DNA of 64,000 bases from contig MNWT01000006.1 in NCBI GenBank assembly GCA_001872735.1, forward strand, positions 62,001 through 126,000, in the 5' to 3' direction. This document shows, one piece after another, positions 18,705-28,400 of this stretch. The stretch's first letter is position 1. Each line of letters starts with the position of its first letter. The notes beneath the pieces were generated by a model. That model did not search any database. It was given only the letters and a program-made list of their open reading frames with translations, and was not told the DNA's origin. The position numbers were made by a program, and so were the translations under genes. The DNA comes from Verrucomicrobia bacterium CG1_02_43_26. GTDB taxonomy: Bacteria > Verrucomicrobiota > Verrucomicrobiia > Opitutales > CG1-02-43-26.

Positions 18705-21700
18705 TGGATCGTTTACTTGAAATTATTTTAGGCCGTTCCAGGACCATCCTATCCCTGCTCGCCTTCTTATTAGTTGTTGGGTTATACGCCTACATGGCAA
18801 TGCCTACGGAGTCTAACCCAGATATTCCGATTCCGATTATATACGTTTCCATGACGCATGAAGGCATTTCCCCCGAAGATGCCGAACGGTTACTCATACG
18901 CCCTATGGAAAAGGAGCTTCGCTCTATTGCCGGGGTAAAGGAAATGACGGCTACGGCAAACCAAGGTCAAGCCTCTGTTGTCCTCGAATTCGAGGCCGGT
19001 TTTGACAAAGCTAAGGCTTTGCAGGATGTTCGTGAACGCGTAGATATCGCTAAGCCTGACCTCCCGAGCGAAACAGACGAACCCACTGTCAACGAAGTGA
19101 ATTTCTCTTTGTTTCCTGTGCTGGTTGTTTCTTTATCAGGGGATGTACCCGAGCGCACTTTGCTTAATTTAGCCAAAAAATTACGTGATGCCATCGAAAC
19201 AATCCCCGAAATTCTAGAAGTAGATATTGCAGGGGAACGAGAAGAAGCACTTGAAATCATTATAGATCCAGCCTCCTTCGAAATGTACGACCTCAAGTTC
19301 GAAGAGCTTAACCCGCTTTTTCAAAGCAACAATAAACTCGTTGCCGCAGGAAACCTGGATGTTGGGGCAGGCCGCATCCCTATAAAAGTTCCTGGTCTTT
19401 TCGAAACAGCCGAAGATATTTTCAATGTTCCTATCAAGGTGGTTGGGGATAACGTCATACGCCTGCGGGATATAGCTACTCTGCGCAAAAGCTATAAGGA
19501 TCGTACCGGTTTCGCACGCTCCTGGGGCAAACCTGCTATCGCCCTGGAAATCAAAAAAAGAGCCGGGGAAAACGCAATTCAAACGATCGAAAAAATTCGA
19601 GAAATGGTTGCGCAAGAATCTCAATATTGGCCCGAAGGCATTGCCATTGATTTCTTCCAAGACCAGTCCAAGGACATCCGTAACATGCTCGCTAGTCTAC
19701 AGAACAACCTCATCAGCGCAATTGTCTTAGTAATGGTTGTAGTGGTTGCCGCTCTTGGTTTAAGGTCTTCTATCCTCGTTGGCATATCCATTCCAGGATC
19801 TTTTCTCACGGGCATTTTCGTCCTCTATTTGATGGGCGTAACCATCAATATTGTCGTCCTCTTTAGCTTAATTCTCGCAGTAGGGATGCTCGTAGACGGC
19901 GCAATCGTGGTAACAGAATACGCGGACCGAAAAATGATTGAAGGCGTTCACCGCGCAAAGGCTTATTTATTAGCCTCCCAGCGTATGGCTCTTCCTATTA
20001 TTGCCTCCACGGCAACGACTTTAGCAGCTTTTATGCCCCTTCTTTTCTGGCCGGGCGTAGTGGGTGAGTTCATGAAATACTTGCCAATGACGCTTATTTG
20101 TACGTTGTCGGCATCCCTCCTTATGGCGCTTATTTTTGTACCCGCGCTTGGAGCCCTAATCGGCAAACCGGGTGAAGGAAATGAAGAAGTCCTCCGTCAC
20201 CTTGCTGCTGCAGAAAAAGGAAACCTGGATGAACTGCATGCGTTTACCGGTCTTTATATTCGCACGCTCAAAAAATTACTAAAGCACCCAGGTCGCGTCT
20301 TTTTAGTGGCTGTCGCCATTCTCCTCGCCACTTATGCTGTGAGCATCATCTTCGGCAAAGGAGTAGAATTCTTTCCAAAGGTAGAGCCAGATCGCGCCGC
20401 TTTCCAGATGCGCGTTCGGGGCAACTTATCCATCTATGAAATAGATAGTCTCTTAAAAGAAGTCGAAAATCGTATTATTGATATGGATGAGTTTTCGACT
20501 TTATATTCCAAAAGTGATCAAACCCTACAGGGCGAGGATATGCCAGAAGATGCCCATGGCGTGATTTATATCGAATTTAAGGATTGGCGCGTGCGCAGAA
20601 AAGCGGATGTTATTTTAGCAGAGGTTCAACAACGCCTAAACGATGTTCCCGGCATCATCGTTGAACTCAGCACGGAGGAAGCCGGCCCTCCTGTTGGCAA
20701 GCCAATTAATATCCAACTTTCTTCCCGTTATCCAGAGCTTCTTGAGCCGGCAATCGCTAAAATATATGATAAACTGGCAAGCATGCCGGAGCTTAAGGAC
20801 GTGGAGGATTCTCGCCCCGTTCCCGGCTTTGAATGGCGTATCGATGTGGATCGTGCCGAAGCCAGCCGCTATGGCGCCAATATTCAACTCGTAGGCGATA
20901 TGGTGCAATTTGTTACCAATGGCCTTAAAATCGGGGCGTATCGACCGCTTGATTCTGATGACGAAGTGGACATTCTTGCACGTTATCCCGTAAGCTACCG
21001 AAGCTTGGATCAAATTGCGCGCATGCGTGTTCCCACTGCCAGTGGCTCTGTTCCGCTCAGTAATTTCATTACGTATAAAGCTGCGCCAAAAGTCAACGCG
21101 ATCAAACGCTCAGATGGCAAAAGAGTCCTAAACGTACGCGCGGATGTGCAACACGGCGTACTGGCAGATGACATGACACAAAAATTGAAAACCTGGATCA
21201 CTAAACAAGCTGATCTCGATCCCAGTATTGATGTAAAATTCAAAGGTCAAGATGAAGAACAGCGGGAATCCTCGGAATTCCTAAATAGAGCCTTCATAGT
21301 AGCGCTAGCGGTGATGGCCATCATTCTGATAACGCAATTTAACAGCTTCTACGATGCTCTTTTAATTTTGACCGCTGTTATCTTCTCAACTGTAGGTGTC
21401 TTCCTCGGCCTCCTCATTACAGGACAACCGTTTGGCATCGTTATGAATGGCATTGGAGTAATCGCCCTTGCTGGAATTGTTGTTAATAACAATATTGTGC
21501 TCATAGATACCTATATACGTATCCGGCATGATGAAGGGCTTTCTGCCGTAGAGGCAGTTTTAAGAACGTGCGCGCAACGCCTGCGCCCTGTCATGCTGAC
21601 CACCATTACGACCATATTGGGCCTTATTCCCATGGTACTTGGTATTGATATTGATTTCATTCAACGAGGTATCGACATCGGCAGTCCTTCCACCCAGTGG

Positions 21701-21832
21701 TGGACTCAACTCTCCACATCTGTCGCCTTCGGCCTAGCCTTTGCTACCGTACTGACATTGGTGCTGACACCCGCATTGCTCGTTTTGGGAGATCGTACGG
21801 CTACCTACTGGAAAGCGAAGTTTCAAAAATAA
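18704..21832 (+). CDS. RND multidrug efflux pump, inner-membrane subunit
   Basis: A 1042-residue transporter of the AcrB/HAE family, full length, with 12 expected membrane helices and two large periplasmic loops. The N-terminal PTESNPDIPIP segment and the internal repeat of the membrane halves are typical. In helix 4 the proton-relay region reads GMLVDGAIVV: the first Asp is kept and the second is Gly. That variant recurs in an AcrB subgroup, so the pump need not be inactive. Family members expel drugs, dyes or fatty acids using proton flow; the substrate is not predictable here. Some relatives have a third partner encoded elsewhere, as would be needed here. Confidence 0.95.
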   Translation: MDRLLEIILGRSRTILSLLAFLLVVGLYAYMAMPTESNPDIPIPIIYVSMTHEGISPEDAERLLIRPMEKELRSIAGVKEMTATANQGQASVVLEFEAGFDKAKALQDVRERVDIAKPDLPSETDEPTVNEVNFSLFPVLVVSLSGDVPERTLLNLAKKLRDAIETIPEILEVDIAGEREEALEIIIDPASFEMYDLKFEELNPLFQSNNKLVAAGNLDVGAGRIPIKVPGLFETAEDIFNVPIKVVGDNVIRLRDIATLRKSYKDRTGFARSWGKPAIALEIKKRAGENAIQTIEKIREMVAQESQYWPEGIAIDFFQDQSKDIRNMLASLQNNLISAIVLVMVVVVAALGLRSSILVGISIPGSFLTGIFVLYLMGVTINIVVLFSLILAVGMLVDGAIVVTEYADRKMIEGVHRAKAYLLASQRMALPIIASTATTLAAFMPLLFWPGVVGEFMKYLPMTLICTLSASLLMALIFVPALGALIGKPGEGNEEVLRHLAAAEKGNLDELHAFTGLYIRTLKKLLKHPGRVFLVAVAILLATYAVSIIFGKGVEFFPKVEPDRAAFQMRVRGNLSIYEIDSLLKEVENRIIDMDEFSTLYSKSDQTLQGEDMPEDAHGVIYIEFKDWRVRRKADVILAEVQQRLNDVPGIIVELSTEEAGPPVGKPINIQLSSRYPELLEPAIAKIYDKLASMPELKDVEDSRPVPGFEWRIDVDRAEASRYGANIQLVGDMVQFVTNGLKIGAYRPLDSDDEVDILARYPVSYRSLDQIARMRVPTASGSVPLSNFITYKAAPKVNAIKRSDGKRVLNVRADVQHGVLADDMTQKLKTWITKQADLDPSIDVKFKGQDEEQRESSEFLNRAFIVALAVMAIILITQFNSFYDALLILTAVIFSTVGVFLGLLITGQPFGIVMNGIGVIALAGIVVNNNIVLIDTYIRIRHDEGLSAVEAVLRTCAQRLRPVMLTTITTILGLIPMVLGIDIDFIQRGIDIGSPSTQWWTQLSTSVAFGLAFATVLTLVLTPALLVLGDRTATYWKAKFQK

Positions 21833-21914
21833 TTTCAAGGAAAAGAGATTGCACAAAAGGTCGGTTTTCGCTTCAATAACGCTGTTACCAAACAAATGAG
21901 GCTAAAATACAGTC

Positions 21915-22175
21915 ATGTCTTTCATCCTGGATATTATACTTTACCTAATTTTTGCATCTGTCATCGCATTTACTGCCTTTACAGGCGCAACCCTTATTCT
22001 TTTACCCAGAAGAAAACTGCTTGTCTATTATCAGGATTTTGCCCTGCGTAAATCCAAGCGCTCCCTTAAGGATGAAGATTTTAAAGGATTTTATAAAAAA
22101 CTGACATTGGCCAAACCAATCGGAATGCTCCTCATCCTGCTAAGCGCCATGTTCTCCTTCTTTATTCTTTCTTAA
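21915..22175 (+). CDS. Small two-helix membrane protein
   Basis: An 86-residue protein with a hydrophobic helix at about 5-32 and another at about 67-85, joined by a basic, charged loop (RKSKRSLKDEDFKGF). Not recognised as a named family. It starts 82 bp after the RND gene on the same strand and ends 8 bp from the stop of convergent mscS. A GAGG lies about 13 nt upstream of the ATG. Two well-formed helices with a positive loop make it likely to be real. Confidence 0.65.
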   Translation: MSFILDIILYLIFASVIAFTAFTGATLILLPRRKLLVYYQDFALRKSKRSLKDEDFKGFYKKLTLAKPIGMLLILLSAMFSFFILS

Positions 22176-22183
22176 GGAACGGG

Positions 22184-23449
22184 TTATCCCGGCATATCCG
22201 GGCCAAAATCACCAGGCAACTTATCTGCATTATTGCCCCCCATTGCACCGAATGCTTTTTGGGCTAAATCTCCCTGAAAATAAATACTCCTGGATGGGAA
22301 CGCGATGGACGACCCTCTAGACTGGATCGTTTTCATAATTTTCACATTTACCCGCTGGCGAATATCCATATACTCTTTCCACACAATCGTGGCCGTGAAG
22401 TAATATACTAAAATATTGAGCGAACTCTCCCCAAAATCGGTAAAATTAACCAAATAATAGGTCTGATCCACCCCAGTATCCTCTTTTAAAATGGTTCGTA
22501 TATCCTCCACAATCAAATCCACGACATCAGGCTGAGTATCATAACTAATACCCACAACTTGCTTCACCCGACGTTTAGGCATACGTGACCAATTATTAAT
22601 AAATTCGTTTGCCATCACGCTGTTGGGCACAGAAACCAAGGTCTTCGGCCAAGTACGTATCCGCGTAGATCGTATACCGATAGACTCTACATCACCATCA
22701 ACTTTGTCTCCAATTTGGATCCAATCCCCCACCTTAAACGGTCTGTCCAAAACAATACACAAGGAGCCGAAAAAATTAGCCACAGTGTCTTTCGATGCAA
22801 AGGCTATTGCCGCACCCCCTATACCCAAAGTTGCCAGTATACCGCTAATTTGATAGCCCAAATTATCCACCACCATTAAAGCACCCACGACAAAAAACAA
22901 TATCTGTATCGTCTTCTTTATTAACGGCGTAAACCCTTTCAATACAGATTCATTACCGTGCGCAATCACACGAGCAATGGCTATCGTAAAAATATCACTC
23001 AACCGCATTAAGGCCCAGAAGATGATCACCATCGAGGCACCTCGGTAAAACTTTGTAACCAAAAGCTCCACTCTCGCATCTAACGGCAATGCCAATATCC
23101 CTAAATAAATACCTAAAACCAAAATAAATATCGAGGCCGGCTTTTCAAGCGCCTGCAGCATTATTTCACTCAAACCGCTCTTATTGCGCTGAATCAAGGC
23201 ATGCAGCTTCTTAAAAACGGCTTTCGCGATAACGTTTCGAAAAATCAAAGCTAATAAAATAATGGCAAAGCTTGTGATCAAATCAATCAACGCATACCCG
23301 CCAATTTCGTAACCCATAATGTTGCCCATCCAGACACGTAGAATAGATCCACTTATTGATTCTTTTTGAATAGTGGGCTCGGCAAACAAAAATCCACCGC
23401 CAAGCACTGCAATAATTAGTAAAATTGTTAATAATCTATTTTTTCGCAT
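22184..23449 (-). CDS. MscS-family mechanosensitive channel
   Basis: A 421-residue channel of the small-conductance mechanosensitive family, which opens under membrane tension to release solutes in osmotic downshock. It has a signal-like first helix, several membrane helices, then the pore helix with alternating Gly and Ala (ILATLGIGGAAIAFASKD) and the beta-domain start FKVGDWIQIGD. VDGDVESIGIRSTRIRTW is the classic MscS segment after it. Longer than E. coli MscS (286) owing to extra N-terminal helices. Stand-alone gene, convergent with the small membrane protein. Confidence 0.94.
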   Translation of the reverse strand: MRKNRLLTILLIIAVLGGGFLFAEPTIQKESISGSILRVWMGNIMGYEIGGYALIDLITSFAIILLALIFRNVIAKAVFKKLHALIQRNKSGLSEIMLQALEKPASIFILVLGIYLGILALPLDARVELLVTKFYRGASMVIIFWALMRLSDIFTIAIARVIAHGNESVLKGFTPLIKKTIQILFFVVGALMVVDNLGYQISGILATLGIGGAAIAFASKDTVANFFGSLCIVLDRPFKVGDWIQIGDKVDGDVESIGIRSTRIRTWPKTLVSVPNSVMANEFINNWSRMPKRRVKQVVGISYDTQPDVVDLIVEDIRTILKEDTGVDQTYYLVNFTDFGESSLNILVYYFTATIVWKEYMDIRQRVNVKIMKTIQSRGSSIAFPSRSIYFQGDLAQKAFGAMGGNNADKLPGDFGPDMPG

Positions 23450-23595
23450 ATTGGAAACTTTCGTTAACTAGCTATGCTGCCCCATATATCACATTTATTC
23501 AAAAGAAAAATCCCCTTTCTCTATTTCCCATGTCTGAAGTTAAGAGTTGAGATATTGGCGCTAATGGTTAATCTTCAGTATTATTAATTCTAGCA

Positions 23596-23958
23596 ATGAG
23601 CTCACCTACGCTTTATCAACTCATTTTCTGCGAGCAAGCTTTAAAAGAACTTTATAAGCTCGAACCTGCCATGCAATGCGAGCTCATGGACAAATTAAGC
23701 CAACTCAAGCCCAAGGATTTGCAAAAAAACAATTCCAGCATGGGAAGTTTTCAGCGCGATGGCAAAACGTACTATCGTTTCCGCGCCAATGACTTTCGTA
23801 TCTACATTGAAATCGAAGGTGAAATCATCCACTGCCGCTACATTTTGCCTCATCACTCTCTTTCAGACTTCTTATTCCGTTTCAAGTTGCCTATATCGGA
23901 AGAGCAAATGGTAGAACACCATCACTCCTTTTGGAAATATCTCGATAGCTTAAAGTAA
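23596..23958 (+). CDS. RelE/ParE-like toxin-fold protein, no antitoxin visible
   Basis: A 120-residue protein resembling the RelE/ParE superfamily: an N-terminal strand (YQLIFCEQALKELYKL), a helical pair, then YYRFRANDFRIYIEIEGEIIHC, the strand pair with the basic patch that normally cuts mRNA or binds its target. A C-terminal extension of about 35 residues is unusual for the family. No antitoxin gene lies beside it: the upstream 146 bp are empty and pssA follows after 16 bp in the same direction. It may have been domesticated, perhaps as a regulator of the pssA operon, or be a toxin paired with a remote antitoxin. Confidence 0.7.
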   Translation: MSSPTLYQLIFCEQALKELYKLEPAMQCELMDKLSQLKPKDLQKNNSSMGSFQRDGKTYYRFRANDFRIYIEIEGEIIHCRYILPHHSLSDFLFRFKLPISEEQMVEHHHSFWKYLDSLK

Positions 23959-23974
23959 AATCAAAAAATATTAT

Positions 23975-24790
23975 ATGAACGCACCAAACAAAATTGAGCC
24001 ATCTTCTCATGCACGCATCTACATAATACCCAATGCGATCACGGCAGGGAACCTCTTCTTTGGCTTTTTAGCCATCATTCGCTGCATACAAGCACGGTAC
24101 ACCGCGTTGACAGAAATCGAATCAACAACGCTGTATACGCAAGCGGTGTGGTTCATCATTTTGGCGTTTATTTGCGATGCGCTGGATGGCCGAGTCGCTC
24201 GCTTAGGAGGCAGAGATTCTCTCTTCGGTAAGGAGTTTGACTCCCTGGCTGACATCGTTTCCTTTGGGGTAGCGCCAGCCCTCATGCTCTTTTTCCTCAT
24301 CCTTTCTCCAACGGAAGGCTATCCTATATTTCGCCAAATCGGATGGCTCATTGGGTTCATTTACCTCATGTGCGCCGCCGTTCGCTTGGCTCGATTTAAT
24401 GTGATCACACACCCTTTACTTCCAGAAAAAGAACGTCCCATCAATTTAAAACAGTTTCTAGGACTGCCTGTACCAGCCGCTGCCGCTTTAATCGCTTCTC
24501 TTGTGCTTGTTTTGACGAGACTGGAAACGCGGGTGATCTGGCTTGCCATGCCTGGCCTCATGCTCCTTATTTCATGGCTCATGGTCAGCTCTATCCCCTA
24601 CCCAAACTTTAAAAACATAGATTGGCATACGCACGCTCCTTTAAAAACCTTTTTAGCGCTCGTGATTTTAGTAGCCATCATTTTCATATTTCAGGAATTC
24701 GCTTTCGCACTCATATTTGTGAGCTATATCTTTTACGGTCCTATTCGACACTTTAATAGTAAATGGCGCAGACGAAACAAGTCCACATAG
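23975..24790 (+). CDS. pssA: CDP-diacylglycerol-serine O-phosphatidyltransferase
   Basis: Phosphatidylserine synthase, the committed step towards phosphatidylethanolamine. The 271-residue protein has about eight membrane helices and the CDP-alcohol phosphotransferase motif. This reads D-A-L-D-G then V-A-R, then G-K-E-F-D-S-L-A-D at about residues 68-94, with all the conserved Asp residues. It shares its last 28 nt with the start of the next gene, so the two are coupled. Confidence 0.93.
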   Translation: MNAPNKIEPSSHARIYIIPNAITAGNLFFGFLAIIRCIQARYTALTEIESTTLYTQAVWFIILAFICDALDGRVARLGGRDSLFGKEFDSLADIVSFGVAPALMLFFLILSPTEGYPIFRQIGWLIGFIYLMCAAVRLARFNVITHPLLPEKERPINLKQFLGLPVPAAAALIASLVLVLTRLETRVIWLAMPGLMLLISWLMVSSIPYPNFKNIDWHTHAPLKTFLALVILVAIIFIFQEFAFALIFVSYIFYGPIRHFNSKWRRRNKST

Positions 24791-26427
24791 AAAATAATAC
24801 GCTCATTTTTGGAGATCCCTCCTTTTCTAAATCAACTGAATTAGAAGGGCACTTGGCCGCTTTTGCCTTTGAATCTTTAGCAAGAGACCCTTCCAGGGAA
24901 ATCATAACCGATTATTCGGGCAAAGGTAAGCAACCCATAAAAGCCGGTATGCTATTGGCTTTGGCGTACTTACTTTCGTCTAAACTAAAACGCCTCTACC
25001 CTGATCAAGAGCATATCGGCATTGTTCTGCCTCCCGGCATTGGAGCATTTATCGCGAACCTGGCAGTCACATTGGCTGATAAAACACCGGTAAATATAAA
25101 CTTTACCGTCAGCCCTTCAGCAATCGCAGTTTCAATATTAAAAGCAAACATACATGTCATCATTTCTTCGCCTGTTTTACGCGAGAAGTTGCCGAACTTC
25201 CCCTGGACAGAAACGTTTTTCGATCTCTCCAAACAGTTGAAAAAACTTTCGAAAGTAAAAATACTGGCTTTCTTAACAAGTCTAAGTGTTTTTTCTTCAA
25301 AAAACCTCATTAAATGGCTAAAAGTCCCTACAGTTGGAGGGGATAAAAAGGCCGCCATTATTTTCACCTCCGGTAGTTCAGGTACCCCCAAGGGCGCAAT
25401 CCTCACCCACCGAAATATCCTTGGTAATATCTTTCAAATTCAATCCCTCAGCCTGATTACGCCTAAGGATAAGATACTTGCGTGCTTACCTATATTTCAC
25501 AGTTTTGGCTTCACCGTCACACTCTGGTATCCGTTAATATCAGGAACCCTTGTCACGACTGTACCAAATCCTCTTGAAACGCGGAAAATCGCAGATGTCA
25601 TCGAAGCAGAGAAAGCTACCTTACTCCTGGGCACGCCGACATTTCTTCAACCTCATTTAAAGAAAACAGATCCTGCGAAAATCGCTTCCCTCAAGGCAGT
25701 CATTGCAGGTGCTGAAAAAACTCCTCCGGCTTTCAAAAAGGCGTGGGAAGCTCAGTTTAACAGTCGTTACCTGGAAGGTTATGGTCTTACTGAAACTTCT
25801 CCGGTTGTTTCTGTAAACCTTCCCTACGTCTTTAATAACAATGTTTTACATAAACCGGGTTCTGTCGGAATCCCCTTGATCGGGCACGAGGCTAGAATCG
25901 TTGATCCTGAAACAGAGGAAGTGCTTCCCCCAAATAAATCCGGTATACTGGAGCTTTGTGGCCCTAACATTTTCGCTGGTTATCTCAACGATCCCGAGGA
26001 GACAAATAAGGTCTTTCGGGGTAAATGGTTCCACACAAAGGACATTGCTCATTTCGATAATGAGGGGTTTTTATTCATACAAGGGCGAACAGCTCGTTTC
26101 TCCAAAATTGGCGGCGAAATGGTACCTCATATAACAGTTGAGCACCACATTCTGGAAGCATTCGATATTCACGCTACTCAAAAAATGCCTATTGCGGTCA
26201 CTTCTCGTGAACATGCGTCAAGGGGCGAAATTCTGGTTCTCCTCGTAACAATTGAGATCTCCCAGCAAGAATTGATCTCAAAATTGCAAGCCTTCGGCAT
26301 TCCCAATCTTTGGATCCCAAAGGAAATCGTGTCCGTTGATGAAATCCCCTGCCTTCCCTCCGGAAAAATAGACTTATGCGCCTGCCAGAAAATTGCCTCA
26401 ATCCGACACACCAATACCACCGCCTAG
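24763..26427 (+). CDS. AMP-forming acyl-ACP synthetase-like ligase
   Basis: A 554-residue adenylate-forming enzyme. Motifs in order: FTSGSSGTPKGAILTH (P-loop A3), GYGLTETSPVVSV (A5), the hinge region with KIGGEMVPH, and GKID near the end carrying the likely catalytic Lys. The hinge segment is close to the C-terminal acyl-ACP synthetase half of Aas, the enzyme that recycles lysophosphatidylethanolamine. The fused acyltransferase half of Aas is absent. Translational overlap with pssA and the phospholipid context favour a role in lipid remodelling; a general fatty-acyl ligase is the alternative. Confidence 0.85.
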   Translation: MAQTKQVHIENNTLIFGDPSFSKSTELEGHLAAFAFESLARDPSREIITDYSGKGKQPIKAGMLLALAYLLSSKLKRLYPDQEHIGIVLPPGIGAFIANLAVTLADKTPVNINFTVSPSAIAVSILKANIHVIISSPVLREKLPNFPWTETFFDLSKQLKKLSKVKILAFLTSLSVFSSKNLIKWLKVPTVGGDKKAAIIFTSGSSGTPKGAILTHRNILGNIFQIQSLSLITPKDKILACLPIFHSFGFTVTLWYPLISGTLVTTVPNPLETRKIADVIEAEKATLLLGTPTFLQPHLKKTDPAKIASLKAVIAGAEKTPPAFKKAWEAQFNSRYLEGYGLTETSPVVSVNLPYVFNNNVLHKPGSVGIPLIGHEARIVDPETEEVLPPNKSGILELCGPNIFAGYLNDPEETNKVFRGKWFHTKDIAHFDNEGFLFIQGRTARFSKIGGEMVPHITVEHHILEAFDIHATQKMPIAVTSREHASRGEILVLLVTIEISQQELISKLQAFGIPNLWIPKEIVSVDEIPCLPSGKIDLCACQKIASIRHTNTTA

Positions 26428-26525
26428 ATGTTAGGCAAACGGCATTCTAAAAGAATATCCGTATCCAGTCTTGTCAATTCATTGGTGTCCGTTTAAAATT
26501 TTTGCAGTAATTACTTCTATACAAC

Positions 26526-28394
26526 ATGATGCATCAACCAAAATCGTTTCGATTTCAACTTCGTTTTTTTGCCCTTCTTTTCATATACACGTGTTGTTGT
26601 ACCTTTAGCTTGTATTTAGCGTACTACCTGCGCTACGACTTTATTATCCCCGAAGATGTTCAAATAGAACGATGGGAATCGCTCATTTGGTTTATCCCGT
26701 TCGAGCTCCTCTTACTCTATATGTTCGGGCAATTTAATGGCTTGCTTTCTTACTTTCGCTTACCCGATTTGTACCGAATTTTTAGCGCTTTCACGATTGC
26801 TTCTACCACGCTTCTGTTTCTCTGGTTCTTATTTGGGGGCAATTATGTCCCGCCTCGCGGTGTTATTTTGGCAGATTACATTTTGTCCATCTTATCAATT
26901 ACAATCTTCCGAGTGGCACTGCGTATTTACCGAGAGCGTTTCCTCAACTCTAAATCCCATACGCATACCGCACAGCGAGTTGCCATCATCGGTGCCGGTG
27001 ATGTGGGCGCTACATTGGTTGCAGATCTTCTCATGCGCCGTTCTCTTGGCATGAGGCCTATCATATTCCTTGACGACAACAGAAAAAAAATCGGCAGCCA
27101 TATACACGGTATCCCCGTGGTCGGCACTCCCGACAATCTGGAAGCAATCAAAAATGCCTACATGATTGATAAAGTCATCCTAGCCCTCCCCTCAAGCGCA
27201 TCGCAACGCATTCGCAAAATAACAGAATCCGCAAGAGCGCTTAATATTAAAGCAGAACTTGTCCCTTCATGGCATGACATTGCGTCAGGCCGGATCAAAG
27301 CCTCACGCATTCGTTCTGTAGAACTGGAAGATATTCTAGGAAGAGAGCCTGTAAAATTAGACTCCGAGCACATTCGAGATCTCCTTAAATCTAAATCCGT
27401 CTTAGTAACCGGAGCGGGCGGGAGCATAGGAAGCGAGCTTTGTCGACAAATAGCGGCAAAAACACCCAACAAACTTATCCTCGTGGAACAATCCGAGGGT
27501 CAGCTCTTCCAAATCGAGCAAGAACTGATTGAGGATGGCTATAAGGGGATAATTTTCGCTGTTGTTGCCGATATCCTGGACGAGCCTCGTATGAACCATA
27601 TTTTCAAACAATACCAGCCCTCTATCGTGTTCCACGCTGCCGCGCATAAGCACGTCCCCATGATGGAATACCAACCCCATGAAGCCATCAAGAATAACGT
27701 CCTGGGCACAGACATCCTGACTCGTCTGGCAGCTAAATTCCATGTCGAGCGCTTTGTGTTTATATCGACCGATAAAGCCATTAATCCCACTAATGTCATG
27801 GGCGCAACCAAGCGTATGGCCGAAATCATCACACAATCAAACCAATGTTTACCCGATAACAAAACGAATTTCATGGCCGTACGCTTCGGGAACGTCCTAG
27901 GCTCCTCAGGCAGTGTTATTCCTATTTTCAAAAAACAAATCGCAGCTGGAGGCCCTATTACGGTAACGCACCCCGAAGTCACGCGTTACTTCATGACAAT
28001 TCCGGAAGCCGTTGGGCTTGTCTTGCAATGCGCCACACAAGGCAATGGCGGCGAAATATTTATCCTCGATATGGGCCAACCGATGAAAATTGTAGATGTC
28101 GCCCGTCAACTGGCGGAGCTCAGTGGATTCAAGCCAGAGGTGGATATAGAGATCAAGTATGTTGGGCTACGTCCAGGTGAAAAATTATTTGAAGAACTGC
28201 TCTACAACAAGGAAGAGGTTACTTCTACCAATCACCCACGTATTCTACGATTAAAATCTCAGCCGCAAGCACATGCAGCCATTCAAGCAACGGCGACATG
28301 GATACGCGATGATCTTTACCATTTTTCTGCAAACGATCTCAAGAAGCGTTTACAAGATTTCGTACCGGAATATTCCCCGTTCATCGATCAATAA
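26526..28394 (+). CDS. CapD/FlaA1-family nucleotide-sugar dehydratase, membrane-anchored
   Basis: A 622-residue protein in three parts: four N-terminal membrane helices (about 12-130), a Rossmann-like sensor part beginning VAIIGAGDVGATLVADLL, and an extended SDR domain with the NAD motif TGAGGSIGSELCRQI (about residue 295). Family members act on UDP-GlcNAc, usually as 4,6-dehydratases, at the start of capsule or lipid-linked glycan synthesis. The catalytic triad region includes the segment KHVPMMEYQPHEAIKNNV and FISTDKAINPTNVMGATKR, where the Tyr of the usual YxxxK is Met, as in CapD/PglF proteins. It converges on the ExeA/GspB-like block. Confidence 0.92.
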   Translation: MMHQPKSFRFQLRFFALLFIYTCCCTFSLYLAYYLRYDFIIPEDVQIERWESLIWFIPFELLLLYMFGQFNGLLSYFRLPDLYRIFSAFTIASTTLLFLWFLFGGNYVPPRGVILADYILSILSITIFRVALRIYRERFLNSKSHTHTAQRVAIIGAGDVGATLVADLLMRRSLGMRPIIFLDDNRKKIGSHIHGIPVVGTPDNLEAIKNAYMIDKVILALPSSASQRIRKITESARALNIKAELVPSWHDIASGRIKASRIRSVELEDILGREPVKLDSEHIRDLLKSKSVLVTGAGGSIGSELCRQIAAKTPNKLILVEQSEGQLFQIEQELIEDGYKGIIFAVVADILDEPRMNHIFKQYQPSIVFHAAAHKHVPMMEYQPHEAIKNNVLGTDILTRLAAKFHVERFVFISTDKAINPTNVMGATKRMAEIITQSNQCLPDNKTNFMAVRFGNVLGSSGSVIPIFKKQIAAGGPITVTHPEVTRYFMTIPEAVGLVLQCATQGNGGEIFILDMGQPMKIVDVARQLAELSGFKPEVDIEIKYVGLRPGEKLFEELLYNKEEVTSTNHPRILRLKSQPQAHAAIQATATWIRDDLYHFSANDLKKRLQDFVPEYSPFIDQ

Positions 28395-28400
28395 ACGCTT

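Noticed and set aside
18704-21832. RND pump as inactive because of the Asp-to-Gly change in helix 4
   Set aside because: The same change recurs in an intact subgroup of the family, and the rest of the gene is complete.
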